64,000 bases of DNA from Capilliphycus salinus (GCF_047276495.1 NZ_CP178543.1:5332001-5396000), one strand, 5' to 3'; shown: positions 18,204-27,768, numbered from the stretch's first letter. The notes: generated by a model not told the origin, from the letters alone. Numbers and translations: made by a program.

Positions 18204-18888
18204 ATGTCGCTCAACTTTGAATCAATTCTAATTATCACCTACGGAAGAAGTGGTTCAACTCTACTTCAGGGAATGCTGAATGAAATTGAAGGGGTGATCA
18301 TTCGCGGAGAAAATAGTAACTTTATTGCGGGTTTATACGAAGCCTACAGAAATTTAGAGATAGCCACCTCCCCAGAGTATGCTCAAAAATCAAACGCTCC
18401 CACTCATCCCTGGTACGGTGCCGGACTGTTGGATCTTGACGTTTTTTTGACTCACTGCCAAAATATGGTTAGAGAATTGTTACTCGCCGATCGCCAAGGG
18501 GATGACAGTATTATTTGCTATGGATTTAAAGAGATTAGATATTTGGATTTCTATTTTAAATCCGAGTATAGCTTGGCTGGATATTTAGATTTTCTAGCCA
18601 AAATTTTTCCTAACGTGGGATTTATTTTTAATGTTAGAAATCTCGATGATGTGTTAAAAAGTGGGTGGTGGGCGACAACAAATCCGGCAGATACTAGCGA
18701 AAAAATACTCGGACTTGAGCAGGCGTTTAAACTTTATGTTCAAAATAATCCTAATAATACCTTTTTGATTTCCCACGAAGATATTGTTCAAAAGTCGGAT
18801 AAATTAAGGGATTTATTTCTTTTTATCGGGGGCCGAATATGGCGATCGCGATCTCGATCGGGTTCTGTCGATTTCCCACAGTTATTGA
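18204..18888 (+). pseudogene. Sulfotransferase, frameshifted near the 3' end
   Basis: The N-terminal part is a PAPS-dependent sulfotransferase: 5'-phosphosulfate loop ITYGRSGSTLLQGMLN (residues ~10-25), GFKEIRYLDFYF, and 3'-phosphate segment FNVRNLDDVLKSGWW (~147-161). As sequenced, the frame leaves the family at a G5 run (18828-18832) and continues to 19109 through repeat DNA as an Arg/Ser-rich, protein-unlike tail. Removing one G restores AEYGDRDLDRVLSISHSY and a TGA at 18886-18888, giving a ~227-residue protein with a family-like end. So this is either a real frameshift or a homopolymer sequencing error. It lies 20 bp after the TPR-GT31-sulfotransferase gene, preceded by a GGGAGG Shine-Dalgarno, and is probably cotranscribed. 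Confidence 0.8.
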
Positions 18889-18899
18889 AATCAAAAAGG

Positions 18900-19040
18900 C
18901 GCTCTGGGAATAGGCAAGGGGAAAGGGGACGGGGGACAGGGGACAGGGGCAATAATCGGGCTGTTTATCCGGGCGCATTGCCATGCGCCCCTACTCCTGT
19001 AGGCGAAGCCAGTGCGAACGCACTTACTCCTGAACTCCTG
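18900..19040. repeat. G-rich tract and dispersed GCGCATTGCCATGCGC repeat
   Basis: Downstream of the restored sulfotransferase stop are a purine tract with GGGGACAGG units (~18915-18950) and a hairpin repeat GGGCGCATTGCCATGCGCCC followed by CTACTCCTGTAGGCG. These look like dispersed noncoding repeats; the frameshifted frame reads through them. Confidence 0.7.
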
Positions 19041-19058
19041 ACTTCCGACCTCACGACT

Positions 19059-19105
19059 TCAAAAAATGATGCTCCGGGTATCTCTTTTGCTGAGATGACC
19101 CGGAG
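19059..19105 (-). terminator. Terminator of cphA
   Basis: CTCCGGGT+ATCTC (19072-19084) pairs with GAGAT+ACCCGGAG (19092-19105, one bulged G), 13 bp in all. Read on the minus strand it is followed by TTTTTT (19060-19065), so it fits an intrinsic terminator ~35 bp after the cphA stop. Confidence 0.75.
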
Positions 19106-19138
19106 TTGATATTACCCCAAACGCCTAACTAAATTGAC

Positions 19139-21844
19139 TTAAACCTGGGAGGGTTTCAAGTCGGTGGGATAGGCAGTGGATGCGGTTCCATTTTGACCCA
19201 TAGGCGACTCAGAAAGGGGTTTGCGGGCTTCGATCAAACTAATCGCCCGGGTGACGCTTTCGGGTAAAATCACCACCAAACCGCCTTCGGGGGCGCGATC
19301 GAGGGTGGTTTCTATCGCTTCGGTTTCGTTGAGGATGGTTTCGTGGCTCACCCGGGGGTCGGGAACCCGGCTCAACACCTGTTGGACGCCTTCGCGAATT
19401 AACTCGGCGGCGCTGCCCCGCTCCCGGCCCCGGGTGTCGTCATCTTCTTTGATCACAATTTGGTCAAACATCTCGGCGGCCAGTTTCCCCAAGGTGACAA
19501 AATCTTCATCGCGGCGATCGCCAGGACCGCCCACAATGCCAATTCTCACCCCCTGCCAGTTGCGAACAAAGCCGGCCAAAGCCTCGTAGCTGGCGGGATT
19601 ATGAGCATAATCAATCAGGGCGTGATACTTGCCCATATTAAACAGATTCATCCGTCCGGGGGTTTGAGAAGCCGAAGCCACAAAGCTTGACAAACCCTCG
19701 CGAATATGCTCTATTTTGATGCCCTGGGCAAAGGCGGCCAAACAAGCGGCTAAAGCGTTGGCAATCATAAACGGAGCCTTGCCGCCCATCGTCAGGGGAA
19801 CATTAACCGCCTGTTCAATTCTGAGCGTCCAGTCGCCTTTGAGGATGGAGAGATAGCCGTTTTCGTAAACCGCAGCCAAGCCGCCGGCGGCCGTATGCTT
19901 GAGAACGGTTTCATTTTCCGGGTTCATGGAAAAATAGGCAACTTGGGCCTTGGTCCGCTCGGCCATTTCCGAAACCAACGGGTCATCGGCATTTAACACC
20001 GCATACCCCTTGGGCATCACCGACTCGGCGACAACGCTTTTGACTTTCGCCAGTTGTTCAACGGTGTCAATATCGCCCAAACCGAGGTGATCGGCGGACA
20101 CGTTCAACACCACGCCCACATCGCAGGTATCAAAGCCCAAACCGGAGCGGAGTATTCCCCCTCTGGCGGCTTCTAAAACGGCAATTTCGACCGTCGGATC
20201 GCAGAGAATCAGTTGGGCGCTTTGGGGGCCTGTATTATCTCCGGCTTCAACCAGATAGTCGCCGATATAAGTCCCGTCTGTGGTGGTGTAGCCGACCATC
20301 GAACCGGTTTGTTTGACAATGTGAGCCAACAAACGAGTCGTGGTGGTTTTGCCATTGGTCCCGGTGACGGCCAAAATGGGAATGCGGCTGAGTTGACCGC
20401 TCGGGAATAACATATCCATCACCGCCCCGGCGACGTTGCGGGGTAAACCTTCGCTGGGGGCGACGTGCATTCTAAAGCCTGGGGCGGCGTTGACTTCGAC
20501 GATCACCCCGTCAACTTCCCGCAGGGGGCGGCTAATATCGGGGCTGACGACATCGATTCCGGCAATGTCTAAACCGATAATTTTGGCAACCCGAGAAAAC
20601 AGCCAGATATTTTCCGGGTGGACTTCATCGGTGCGATCGATGGCACTTCCGCCGGTGCTGAGGTTGGCGGTGGCCCGCAAGAAACAGCGTTTTCCTTCCG
20701 GCAACACCGAATCCAAACCGTAGCCCTGTTCCGCTAGCATAGAAAGGGCGGTTTTGTCAATCTCAATCCGGGTGAGAACGTTATCGTGTCCGTCGCCCCG
20801 GCGGGGGTCGCGGTTGGTGGCTTCGATCAGTTCTTCGATGGTGGAACGACCATCCCCGACGACGTGACCGGGAACCCGTTCGGCGACGGCGACCACTTTG
20901 CCGTTAACGACCAACACGCGGAAGTCCCGACCTTGATAGAAGCGTTCTACGATGACGCTGCGGGTTTTAGAAGCGGTACTGGCGGCGTCGTAGGCTTGTT
21001 CTGCGGTTTCCCAACGGGTAATATCGAGGGTAATGCCGCGACCGTGATTGCCGTCTAGGGGTTTCATGGCGATGGGATAGCCGCCTACAAACTCAACGGC
21101 ATCTTCCAACTCGTCAAAGTAGCGAATCACGGTGCCTCGGGGAACGGGAACCCCGGCATTGCGGAGAATTTGTTTGGTGCCTTCTTTATCGCAGGCGAGT
21201 TCTACGCCCAAAATGCCCGTTTGATTGCTTAAAGTGGCTTGGATGCGTTTTTGATTGACGCCGTAACCGAGTTGAATCATAAAGCGGGTGTTCAACTCCA
21301 GCCAGGGAATGCCTCTGGCTTCGGCTTCCCCGACGATCGCTTCGGTACTCGGCCCGAGGGCGGCTTGGGCTTTGAGTTCTTTGAGGTCTTCGAGATCTTG
21401 GTTGAGTTCTTCTTGGGGATAGCTGCCGGTGTCAGCGATACTCTGGCACAGTCGGACGGCGGCCCGACCCGCGTAGCGACCGACTTGTTCACTTTGATAC
21501 TCATAGACGACTTGGAAAATTCCGGGGGTGCCGGTTTCTCGGGTGCGGCCAAACCCCACTGACATTCCCGCCAAGTTCTGGAGTTCGAGGGCGACGTGTT
21601 CGATAATGTGTCCCATCAGCGTCCCCCGTTCGACCCGGCTGAGAAATCCGCCTCTGACTCCGGGTGAACAGTGGTGTTCGACTAAACTCGGCAAGACCGA
21701 GGTCAGACCTTCGTAAAAGCCCGGAATGTCGTTGGAGTAGCGTTCGGCCAGTTCTTCGAGGTCTAGACGCATGACGATGAGTTTGTGGCGTCTAATGCTC
21801 CAGTAGTTTGGGCCGCGTAATGTCAGAACCTTGAGAATTTTCAT
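19139..21844 (-). CDS. cphA: Cyanophycin synthetase CphA
   Basis: CphA polymerises L-Asp and L-Arg with ATP into multi-L-arginyl-poly-L-aspartate (cyanophycin), a cytoplasmic nitrogen reserve. From ATG 21844 the protein has 901 residues, normal for the family. It shows the N-terminal domain (MKILKVLTLRGPNYWSIRRH), an ATP-grasp domain (~215-480; MKPLDGNHGRGITLDI, EVNAAPGFRMH) that adds Asp, and a Mur-ligase-like domain with P-loop VTGTNGKTTTTRLLA (~490-505) and LIDYAHNP that adds Arg. I prefer ATG 21844 to an in-frame ATG 20 codons upstream because MKILKVL is the conserved start. It lies 310 bp downstream of cphB on the same strand, the classical cphBA order. Confidence 0.97.
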   Translation of the reverse strand: MKILKVLTLRGPNYWSIRRHKLIVMRLDLEELAERYSNDIPGFYEGLTSVLPSLVEHHCSPGVRGGFLSRVERGTLMGHIIEHVALELQNLAGMSVGFGRTRETGTPGIFQVVYEYQSEQVGRYAGRAAVRLCQSIADTGSYPQEELNQDLEDLKELKAQAALGPSTEAIVGEAEARGIPWLELNTRFMIQLGYGVNQKRIQATLSNQTGILGVELACDKEGTKQILRNAGVPVPRGTVIRYFDELEDAVEFVGGYPIAMKPLDGNHGRGITLDITRWETAEQAYDAASTASKTRSVIVERFYQGRDFRVLVVNGKVVAVAERVPGHVVGDGRSTIEELIEATNRDPRRGDGHDNVLTRIEIDKTALSMLAEQGYGLDSVLPEGKRCFLRATANLSTGGSAIDRTDEVHPENIWLFSRVAKIIGLDIAGIDVVSPDISRPLREVDGVIVEVNAAPGFRMHVAPSEGLPRNVAGAVMDMLFPSGQLSRIPILAVTGTNGKTTTTRLLAHIVKQTGSMVGYTTTDGTYIGDYLVEAGDNTGPQSAQLILCDPTVEIAVLEAARGGILRSGLGFDTCDVGVVLNVSADHLGLGDIDTVEQLAKVKSVVAESVMPKGYAVLNADDPLVSEMAERTKAQVAYFSMNPENETVLKHTAAGGLAAVYENGYLSILKGDWTLRIEQAVNVPLTMGGKAPFMIANALAACLAAFAQGIKIEHIREGLSSFVASASQTPGRMNLFNMGKYHALIDYAHNPASYEALAGFVRNWQGVRIGIVGGPGDRRDEDFVTLGKLAAEMFDQIVIKEDDDTRGRERGSAAELIREGVQQVLSRVPDPRVSHETILNETEAIETTLDRAPEGGLVVILPESVTRAISLIEARKPLSESPMGQNGTASTAYPTDLKPSQV

Positions 21845-22154
21845 ATCTGTCTGTGAGTGGGTGATGCCGGAGTTTTCTGTGAATAATACTTCTTCTGTTA
21901 CCAATTTGTAACTTTAAAATACATGGTAACTGTTCTTGATGAACAGTTTCGCGAGAAGACCATGATCACTGTGTTCACACTCCGATCGGGCTATAGGGGC
22001 TACAGGAGTTTTGACTCAACCCAGGGGAAATTTTAGCCTGGGGTTGGCTGTGATTTCCGGGTCTTTTGTTCATCCGCAGCACCCCTCGCCTTAGGATTTT
22101 AGCAGCATCTTCTGTTGATCGAGCCAGAGAAAATCGAGGTTTAGGAGTTGGGTC
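21845..22154. other. cphB-cphA intergenic region
   Basis: This 310-bp gap is long for an operon and may hold a separate cphA promoter. An 8-bp inverted repeat AACTGTTC-TTGAT-GAACAGTT (21928-21948) lies ~85 bp before the cphA ATG. A GTA-N9-TAC at 21908-21922 is one base off the NtcA spacing and I do not call it a site. Confidence 0.5.
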
Positions 22155-23012
22155 CTAAAGACTCGGTGCTGCGGTCGGAATGCGGGTGCGAATGTTGTAT
22201 TCATCACCGTGAGAGAGGATATGAATTCGCAAGTTGAACAGGCTCAGGGGATCGGCCGCTCCCACTTTGGAGGCATTGGTATAAGACATTTCCGTTGCAT
22301 CGACAATGGTCACGGTGCCTTTACCTATGACTTTGAGTTTTTCTTGGGCTTCAAACATCGCACAGGTGTCTTCGTCAATCCCCAGGCCCAAGCGTTCCGG
22401 GTGAGAGGTGATGGCGCTGATTAAACGGGCCAAGCGGTTGCGGTTGTGGAAGTGTTGATCGACGATCAGTTCTGGCATGATATCTAAACCGGTCGCCATA
22501 TCCACTAAGGAACGGTTGGGGGATTCTCCGCTTCCTCCGCCTGCGATCATGTGATGGCTCATTACCGCCGCCCCCGCACTGGTCCCGGCGAGCGCCATTC
22601 GTCCTTCGCGAGCGCCTACCCGAATTTTGGTCATTAACGGCGTATCTGCCAACAAACTGTACAACCGCAGTTGATCTCCCCCGGTGAGAAACACGCCTGT
22701 ACAGGAGGTGTCCAGGTAGGAGTGCCAGTCTGTGTTTTCACAGTGATGGCGTTCGCGAATATCAAAGATTTTGATTTCTTTTGCCCCCATTTCCTCAAAA
22801 ATTCTTTGGTAACGTTCGCCTTGAAGACCCGGTTCTCTAGACGCCGAGGGAATAATCGCAAGCTGTGCTTTGGCTCCGCCTGCTCGGTTAAAAAAGGTTT
22901 GCAGAATCTCACGTCCATGAACTTTATCTTCGGCTCCCCCAATAATTAAAATTGAGGTCTGAGTCGGTGGGGGTATGGTCTGTTCAAGGGCTTGAGACGT
23001 CAACTGCTGCAT
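22155..23012 (-). CDS. cphB: Cyanophycinase CphB
   Basis: This serine exopeptidase (family S51) releases beta-Asp-Arg dipeptides from cyanophycin. The 285-residue protein has the nucleophile S145 in LAGTSAGAAVMS, the preceding GVFLTGGDQLRL turn, and conserved IDQ/VDQHFHNRNRLARL and LGLGIDEDTC segments. ATG 23012 is preceded by a good GAGGAGA ribosome-binding site. It is upstream of cphA on the same strand, so degradation and synthesis genes are probably transcribed together and may respond to nitrogen and arginine status, as known for this locus in other cyanobacteria. Confidence 0.96.
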   Translation of the reverse strand: MQQLTSQALEQTIPPPTQTSILIIGGAEDKVHGREILQTFFNRAGGAKAQLAIIPSASREPGLQGERYQRIFEEMGAKEIKIFDIRERHHCENTDWHSYLDTSCTGVFLTGGDQLRLYSLLADTPLMTKIRVGAREGRMALAGTSAGAAVMSHHMIAGGGSGESPNRSLVDMATGLDIMPELIVDQHFHNRNRLARLISAITSHPERLGLGIDEDTCAMFEAQEKLKVIGKGTVTIVDATEMSYTNASKVGAADPLSLFNLRIHILSHGDEYNIRTRIPTAAPSL

Positions 23013-23705
23013 ATTTGATCTCCTCTGATCAGCATAAGTTTAATCACGGGGACATAATCCCTACTTAAAATATTTACAGGCTTTTTGGGGGGGGTTCTGG
23101 TCAATTCTTGACTTTTTATATTGGGCATTTGAGAGGTTTAGCAGGAGATTTTAGCAAGGACTACAGGATAAATAAAGGGAGTGGGTGTTGACGGGTTTAC
23201 CCTGCGGTTGTTGCTTCCCTTACCCTTATCCGGTTTGATGAGGTCTGACTTCTGTTCTCCTGAGGTCTGAAAATCATCAGCCGACCCCCTGACTTTAGTC
23301 GTCCGATTCTTTTGCGGTGTTTAACCCGGTTGACCTCAACTCTTAGCTGGGTCTTTGGTGAGGAGTCTCACCCCAGTCGATGATCCGGCATCTTTTTGTT
23401 GACCTAATCTAAGCTGCATCACAGAGATCGAAGCCTGACTTTACACCCGGTTGAGGTTGAATTTGCCTATCCAACTTCGACCGCAATGGTGGAAATTTTA
23501 TTATCTCATGCTAGTGAGCCTAGCTTCAGATTTTCTCCGATTCCACTTGGGTTCGTCAGGTTAAGCTTACACCCCAGTCTAGTATATTTTGATACCTAAT
23601 TAAACGATCTTTTAGATTTTATCGGTTATCATATAGTATTGTACAGATTTTGTGGCGGCGAGATTTTAAGGTTTCTTAACAATTAATTCCTCTGAGTTTT
23701 TTCCC
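23013..23705. other. Long divergent intergenic region, cphB / trmD
   Basis: About 690 bp separate the divergent starts of cphB and trmD. I see no protein-like frame, tRNA or dispersed repeat of the families found elsewhere in the window. An AT-rich stretch (~23590-23650, with TATAGTATTGTACAG) is a plausible promoter area for trmD. A small regulatory RNA cannot be excluded. Confidence 0.4.
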
Positions 23706-24380
23706 GTGCAATTTGACGTTATTACCCTATTTCCAGATTTTTTCAGTTCTCCACTGCAATCGGGACTGTTAGGCAAGGCTTTAGCCAAGGAAATTGCCCA
23801 GATTCATTTGGTGAACCCGCGAGATTTTGCCACCGATAAGCACCGGCGGGTTGATGATGAACCCTATGGCGGTGGAGTTGGAATGGTGCTTAAGCCGGAA
23901 CCGATCTTTGCCGCCGTTGAGTCTTTACCGATTTTACCCCGACGGGAGATCATTTTGTTGACTCCTCAGGGAGAACGCATGAATCAAGCCTTATTCCGCC
24001 AGTGGGCGACGGATTTCGATCAACTGGTTCTCATTTGCGGTCATTATGAAGGCATTGACGAACGGATTACCCACATTGTTACCCGTGAAGTCTCTCTGGG
24101 CGATTTTGTCCTGACGGGGGGCGAAATTCCGGCGATGACTTTGATTAACGGTGTGATTCGTTTGCTTCCCGGAACCGTCGGTAAGGAGGAATCCCTCAAA
24201 GCCGAAAGTTTTGAACAGCCTTTACTCGACTATCCCCACTACACTCGACCCCCCGATTTTCGGGGTTGGAAAGTTCCCGAGGTTTTACGCTCTGGAAATC
24301 ATGCTGAAATTGAAAAATGGCGCCGACAACAGCAACTCGAACGCACTCGCCAACGCCGTCCGGATTTGTTAGAAGATTAG
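23706..24380 (+). CDS. trmD: tRNA (guanine37-N1)-methyltransferase TrmD
   Basis: TrmD transfers methyl from SAM to N1 of G37 in tRNAs, preventing +1 frameshifting. The knotted SPOUT fold is shown by QFDVITLFPDFF at the N-terminus, the GGGVGMVLKPEP loop (~57-68), the SAM-knot residues CGHYEGIDERI (~111-121) and GDFVLTGGEIPA (~132-143), and the helical C-terminal domain with YPHYTRPPDFRG and SGNHAEIEKWRR. It has 224 residues, normal for the family. Translation appears to start at GTG 23706. It stands alone rather than in the rpsP-rimM-trmD-rplS operon of many bacteria. Confidence 0.96.
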   Translation: MQFDVITLFPDFFSSPLQSGLLGKALAKEIAQIHLVNPRDFATDKHRRVDDEPYGGGVGMVLKPEPIFAAVESLPILPRREIILLTPQGERMNQALFRQWATDFDQLVLICGHYEGIDERITHIVTREVSLGDFVLTGGEIPAMTLINGVIRLLPGTVGKEESLKAESFEQPLLDYPHYTRPPDFRGWKVPEVLRSGNHAEIEKWRRQQQLERTRQRRPDLLED

Positions 24381-25058
24381 TCGTAAATGGATTGAGGGGA
24401 GACAGACCTGAGGAGTAATTTTTCTCCGGGGTATTTCCCCTCTTTTGTTCTGGGAAAACATCAAAGCTTGTTCTGTTTTTGTCCAACCCGTCACTCGAAC
24501 TCAGAATTTATTCCCCAAAATCTCACTTTTAAAAGACTGTTTTCGAGCAAATTTGTTGTATAATAAATTGTTTAAGGAGTTCAATAAACGGAAATAACGT
24601 TAACTCTGTAATTGCAGATTAACGCTTCCTAGAGAGTTCTACGTTTTGTTTTTTTCAAAGCTTAACATCCTCATTAGTTTCTGCGATCAGGGCGTGTTGT
24701 AATATAATCTCCGGTTGATTAATTTTCTTAGGGTTGCAGGGCGGGTTTAGTTCAATCTCGGAGTGGTCATCAAGATCTAAGATAAACCCGCCCCTACAGC
24801 ACTTCGGATTGATTAGTCGGATATCATCTCAGTACATTTAAGGCAGAGAAATCAGACGAGAACGCCTCTCCCCCACGCTCCAATTAGACTCAGAAATTAG
24901 GGGCATCCAGACCCATCAGAGGGTCTATTTTTAAAGTTTTTTTCAGTTGTATATCCAGATTTTATTTTATTTTATCTGGAATTATTTGCAGTCAGATTTT
25001 TAAAAGTCTGGCTTACCCCGTCGTTGCAAAAACCAAATCCAAACCAATAGGAAAAACT
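24381..25058. other. Intergenic region trmD / sugar phosphorylase with a dispersed element
   Basis: This 680-bp stretch has a small GGGG/CCCC hairpin with TCTTTT (24428-24446) that may end trmD, the palindromic element at 24697-24830, an AGACCC/GGGTCT hairpin followed by ATTTTT (~24909-24931), and an AT-rich hairpin CCAGA...TCTGG (~24956-24979) close to the phosphorylase start. The last two could form a structured leader. No gene is seen. Confidence 0.5.
24697..24830. repeat. Palindromic MITE-like element, copy 1
   Basis: The core GGGCGGGTTTAG...ATAAACCCGCCCCTACAG (24739-24799) can fold into a long hairpin. It is flanked by imperfect inverted ends (TAATATAATCTCCGGTTGATTAAT left; ATTGATTAGTCGGATATCAT right) that match those of the element at 30941-31127. 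This suggests a nonautonomous mobile element. Confidence 0.6.
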
Positions 25059-26807
25059 ATGACCGTTACTCAATCCGTCGAAAAATACCAATACTTTCAA
25101 CACCGGGTTCAACCCTTATTAGAAATCATTTACGATGAACCCACCGTCCAAACGTTATTAAAGCAAATTTTTGAGATTCTCCAAGACTATTCCAGCGAGT
25201 TTCACGAAGAAAATCTCAACAAATGGAGTCAGGACAATGTGTTGCTGATTACCTACGGAAACAGTATCGAAAAATTTGGCGAAAAACCCCTAGTCACCCT
25301 AAAAAATTTCTTAGATAAATATCTCAAAGACACCGTGACAGGCGTTCACATTTTACCCTTTTTTCCCTACAGTTCCGACGATGGATTTTCAGTCATTGAC
25401 TATTTACAAGTTAATCCCCAATTGGGAGATTGGGAAGATATCGAAAATATTGCCAATCAATTTGATTTGATGGCTGATTTAGTCATTAATCATATCTCCA
25501 GTCAAAGCGAATGGTTCAAACAGTTTCAACGGGGCGAAAAACCCGGTTCTGATTATTTTATCACGGTCGATCCCAATACAGATTTATCCGCAGTTGTTCG
25601 CCCTCGAAGTACACCTGTTCTCACACCCGTTGACACACCCGAAGGGGAAAAACACGTTTGGGCGACGTTTAGCGAAGATCAAATCGATCTCAATTTTGCC
25701 AACCCGAATGTCTTGTTAGAATTTATCAAAATTATTCTAATTTATGTCCAAAAAGGAGCCAAATATATCCGCTTAGATGCGGTGGGATTTCTCTGGAAAG
25801 AAATCGGCACGACTTGCATACATCTTCCCCAAACTCATGCGGTTGTAAAACTGTTGCGAGAACTTTTACAACTGGTAAATCCTTCGGTGGTATTAATTAC
25901 AGAAACCAACGTGCCGAACCGAGAAAATTTAAGCTATTTTGGCAACCGAAATGAGGCGCATATGATTTATAATTTTAGTTTACCGCCTCTGGTTTTACAC
26001 GCTCTCCTTCAAGGCAAATCCGACTATTTAAAAAGTTGGATGATGAGTATGCCACCGGCACCTTTAGGCTGTGCTTACTTCAATTTTACCGCTTCTCACG
26101 ATGGTATTGGTTTGCGTCCAACTGAGGGATTATTATCCGAACAAGAGTATTGGACGATGTTAGAAACCATGCAAAAATTTGGGGGAAAAATTAGCATGAG
26201 GAAAAAACCGGATGGTAGCGAAAGCCCCTATGAATTGAATATTTCCCTATTTGATGCGATGAAAGGAACGGTTCGGGGGGAAGATCAATGGCAAGTTCAA
26301 CGGTTTATTTGTTCCCAAACGATTATGATGTCGTTGGAGGGAATTCCGGCTTTTTATATTCATAGTTTGTTGGGTACGCCGAACGATTATATCAAGCTGA
26401 AACAAACGGGAAGAAATCGTTCAATTAACCGTTCCGAATTGGATTTAAACGAACTTGAAAATAAACTCGCTCATCCCCATTCACCCCAATCTATTGTTTT
26501 TCGAGAACTTTGTCGTCGGATTCAAATTCGTCGCCGTCAAAGCGCTTTTCATCCCAACGCTACCCAATATACTCTACAATTAAAGCGAACATTATTTGGC
26601 TTTTGGCGACAAAGTATTATTCGCGATCAAAGCATCTTTTGTGTCTTTAATTTAAGCGACCGTCCGCAACTTTTGCGGTTATCTGACTTAAACTTAGTCT
26701 GTACCGATCCCTGGTGTGATTTGATTAGCGGCGAGAAAATCGATGATATCTATTCTAGCTTCAATCTGCATCCCTACCAGGCGGTTTGGCTGACGAATAA
26801 ATTCTAA
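25059..26807 (+). CDS. GH13_18 sugar phosphorylase (sucrose phosphorylase-like)
   Basis: This 582-residue (beta/alpha)8 alpha-amylase-family enzyme resembles GH13 subfamily 18, which reversibly phosphorolyses sucrose or glucosylglycerol/glucosylglycerate. Seen motifs: LPFFPYSSDDGFSVIDY (~97-113), DLVINHISSQSEWF, the nucleophile aspartate in YIRLDAVGFLWKE (~236-248), the acid/base glutamate in LITETNVPN (~280) and the third catalytic aspartate in TASHDGIGLRP (~345). Length is larger than classical sucrose phosphorylases (~490-500), as in the cyanobacterial members. The exact acceptor cannot be told from sequence; a role in compatible-solute or sucrose turnover is an inference. It is a single gene with a long upstream region. 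Confidence 0.88.
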   Translation: MTVTQSVEKYQYFQHRVQPLLEIIYDEPTVQTLLKQIFEILQDYSSEFHEENLNKWSQDNVLLITYGNSIEKFGEKPLVTLKNFLDKYLKDTVTGVHILPFFPYSSDDGFSVIDYLQVNPQLGDWEDIENIANQFDLMADLVINHISSQSEWFKQFQRGEKPGSDYFITVDPNTDLSAVVRPRSTPVLTPVDTPEGEKHVWATFSEDQIDLNFANPNVLLEFIKIILIYVQKGAKYIRLDAVGFLWKEIGTTCIHLPQTHAVVKLLRELLQLVNPSVVLITETNVPNRENLSYFGNRNEAHMIYNFSLPPLVLHALLQGKSDYLKSWMMSMPPAPLGCAYFNFTASHDGIGLRPTEGLLSEQEYWTMLETMQKFGGKISMRKKPDGSESPYELNISLFDAMKGTVRGEDQWQVQRFICSQTIMMSLEGIPAFYIHSLLGTPNDYIKLKQTGRNRSINRSELDLNELENKLAHPHSPQSIVFRELCRRIQIRRRQSAFHPNATQYTLQLKRTLFGFWRQSIIRDQSIFCVFNLSDRPQLLRLSDLNLVCTDPWCDLISGEKIDDIYSSFNLHPYQAVWLTNKF

Positions 26808-26994
26808 TTTGAAGTTCACTTCATCGGGCTTTGATTAGACTTTGGAGACGTTCGATCTGGGCGTCTCTATTTATTTTGAAAGGGTAGGAAAATCCCAATT
26901 CGTAAAATTAATTACTCTCTGAAGGAAAATTGATGATATAATCGGAGCTTTAATAGCTTATTAAAATTAAATTTGTTGTTTTCATCTGGGGCTT

Positions 26995-27723
26995 ATGAAT
27001 TTTACTGAAAATACTCCTCAAACGGATCGGAAAGTAAAATCCTATTTGTGGATGATTCTTCTTTTTGATTGTGTTGTACTGGGTTTAACGATTCGTCGGG
27101 CGGTTTTGCTAGGAAAAAGTCCGATGCGATATTTTGGTGAAACGGGGATTATAAGCTGGTTTTCTTGTTTACAGTTGTTGATTCTTTCGGGATTAGCTTG
27201 GAAAATTTATCGCATCCGAAAATTAGCCCCCGTAGAAACAAAACAAAAGCACAAACCCCAAACGTTATGGAAACTGATTTCCATTGGATTTTTCTTTTTA
27301 GCAGTTGATGAAATTGCACAAATCCATGAAACAACAGATGTTTTAATTCAGTGGCTGTTTAACGTTCCCGATGGTCACAATATTCTGAGATTTGATGGCG
27401 TGATTGTTGCGGGTTACAGTGCTGTTGGCGCTTATATTTTATACTCTTTTGCCGATGAATTTAAACGGTATAAACCCACATTTTATCTGTTTTTTTTAGG
27501 TTTTGCTTTCAAAGCCACTATGGTTTTAATTGATTTGGGTACCGATGATGACAGCATCTTTTCATTTTGGTTAGCCGATCCCAAACGTCATCAACTCGTG
27601 TATGACTGGATACAAACGGTAGAAGAATCGTTTAAAATTCTAGCTGAAGGTGCATTTATTGCCGCTTTTATAGCCTGTTTACAAATTGCCAAACGAATTA
27701 CCCGAAAGCAAATCACCCCGTAA
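26995..27723 (+). CDS. Polytopic membrane protein with acidic/His motif, unknown function
   Basis: The 242-residue protein has about six predicted membrane segments (for example WMILLFDCVVLGLTI, SCLQLLILSGLAW, ISIGFFFLAVDEIA, GVIVAGYSAVGAYILYSF, FYLFFLGFAFKATMVL, FIAAFIACLQIA). Conserved-looking polar residues sit at membrane edges: FFLAVDEIAQIHETTD and VEESFKILAEGAF. A D/E...HE plus EE pattern within a polytopic protein suggests metal binding and possibly an intramembrane hydrolase, but I cannot name a family with confidence. It is preceded by ~190 bp and followed by a short hairpin; convergent with the SLC13 transporter. Confidence 0.75.
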   Translation: MNFTENTPQTDRKVKSYLWMILLFDCVVLGLTIRRAVLLGKSPMRYFGETGIISWFSCLQLLILSGLAWKIYRIRKLAPVETKQKHKPQTLWKLISIGFFFLAVDEIAQIHETTDVLIQWLFNVPDGHNILRFDGVIVAGYSAVGAYILYSFADEFKRYKPTFYLFFLGFAFKATMVLIDLGTDDDSIFSFWLADPKRHQLVYDWIQTVEESFKILAEGAFIAAFIACLQIAKRITRKQITP

Positions 27724-27743
27724 AATCGACCTGAAAAAATCCG

Positions 27744-27768
27744 GCTTCTTCGAGAAACCGGATCTTAA
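27744..27768 (+). terminator. Short hairpin after the membrane-protein gene
   Basis: ATCCGG and CCGGAT (about 27744-27768) form a 6-bp stem with a 13-nt loop, 20 bp after the stop. It is weak, with A-rich flank before it and little T-run after it. Confidence 0.35.

Noticed and set aside
20213..21716. Several open frames on the plus strand inside cphA
   Set aside because: They are antisense shadows of a GC-rich conserved gene and have no start signals or domains.
21908..21922. NtcA-like GTA...TAC upstream of cphA
   Set aside because: The spacing is nine bases, not the eight of the NtcA consensus.
23013..23705. tRNA or other stable RNA gene in the long cphB/trmD gap
   Set aside because: I could not find a cloverleaf or TpsiC-arm pattern here or elsewhere in the window.
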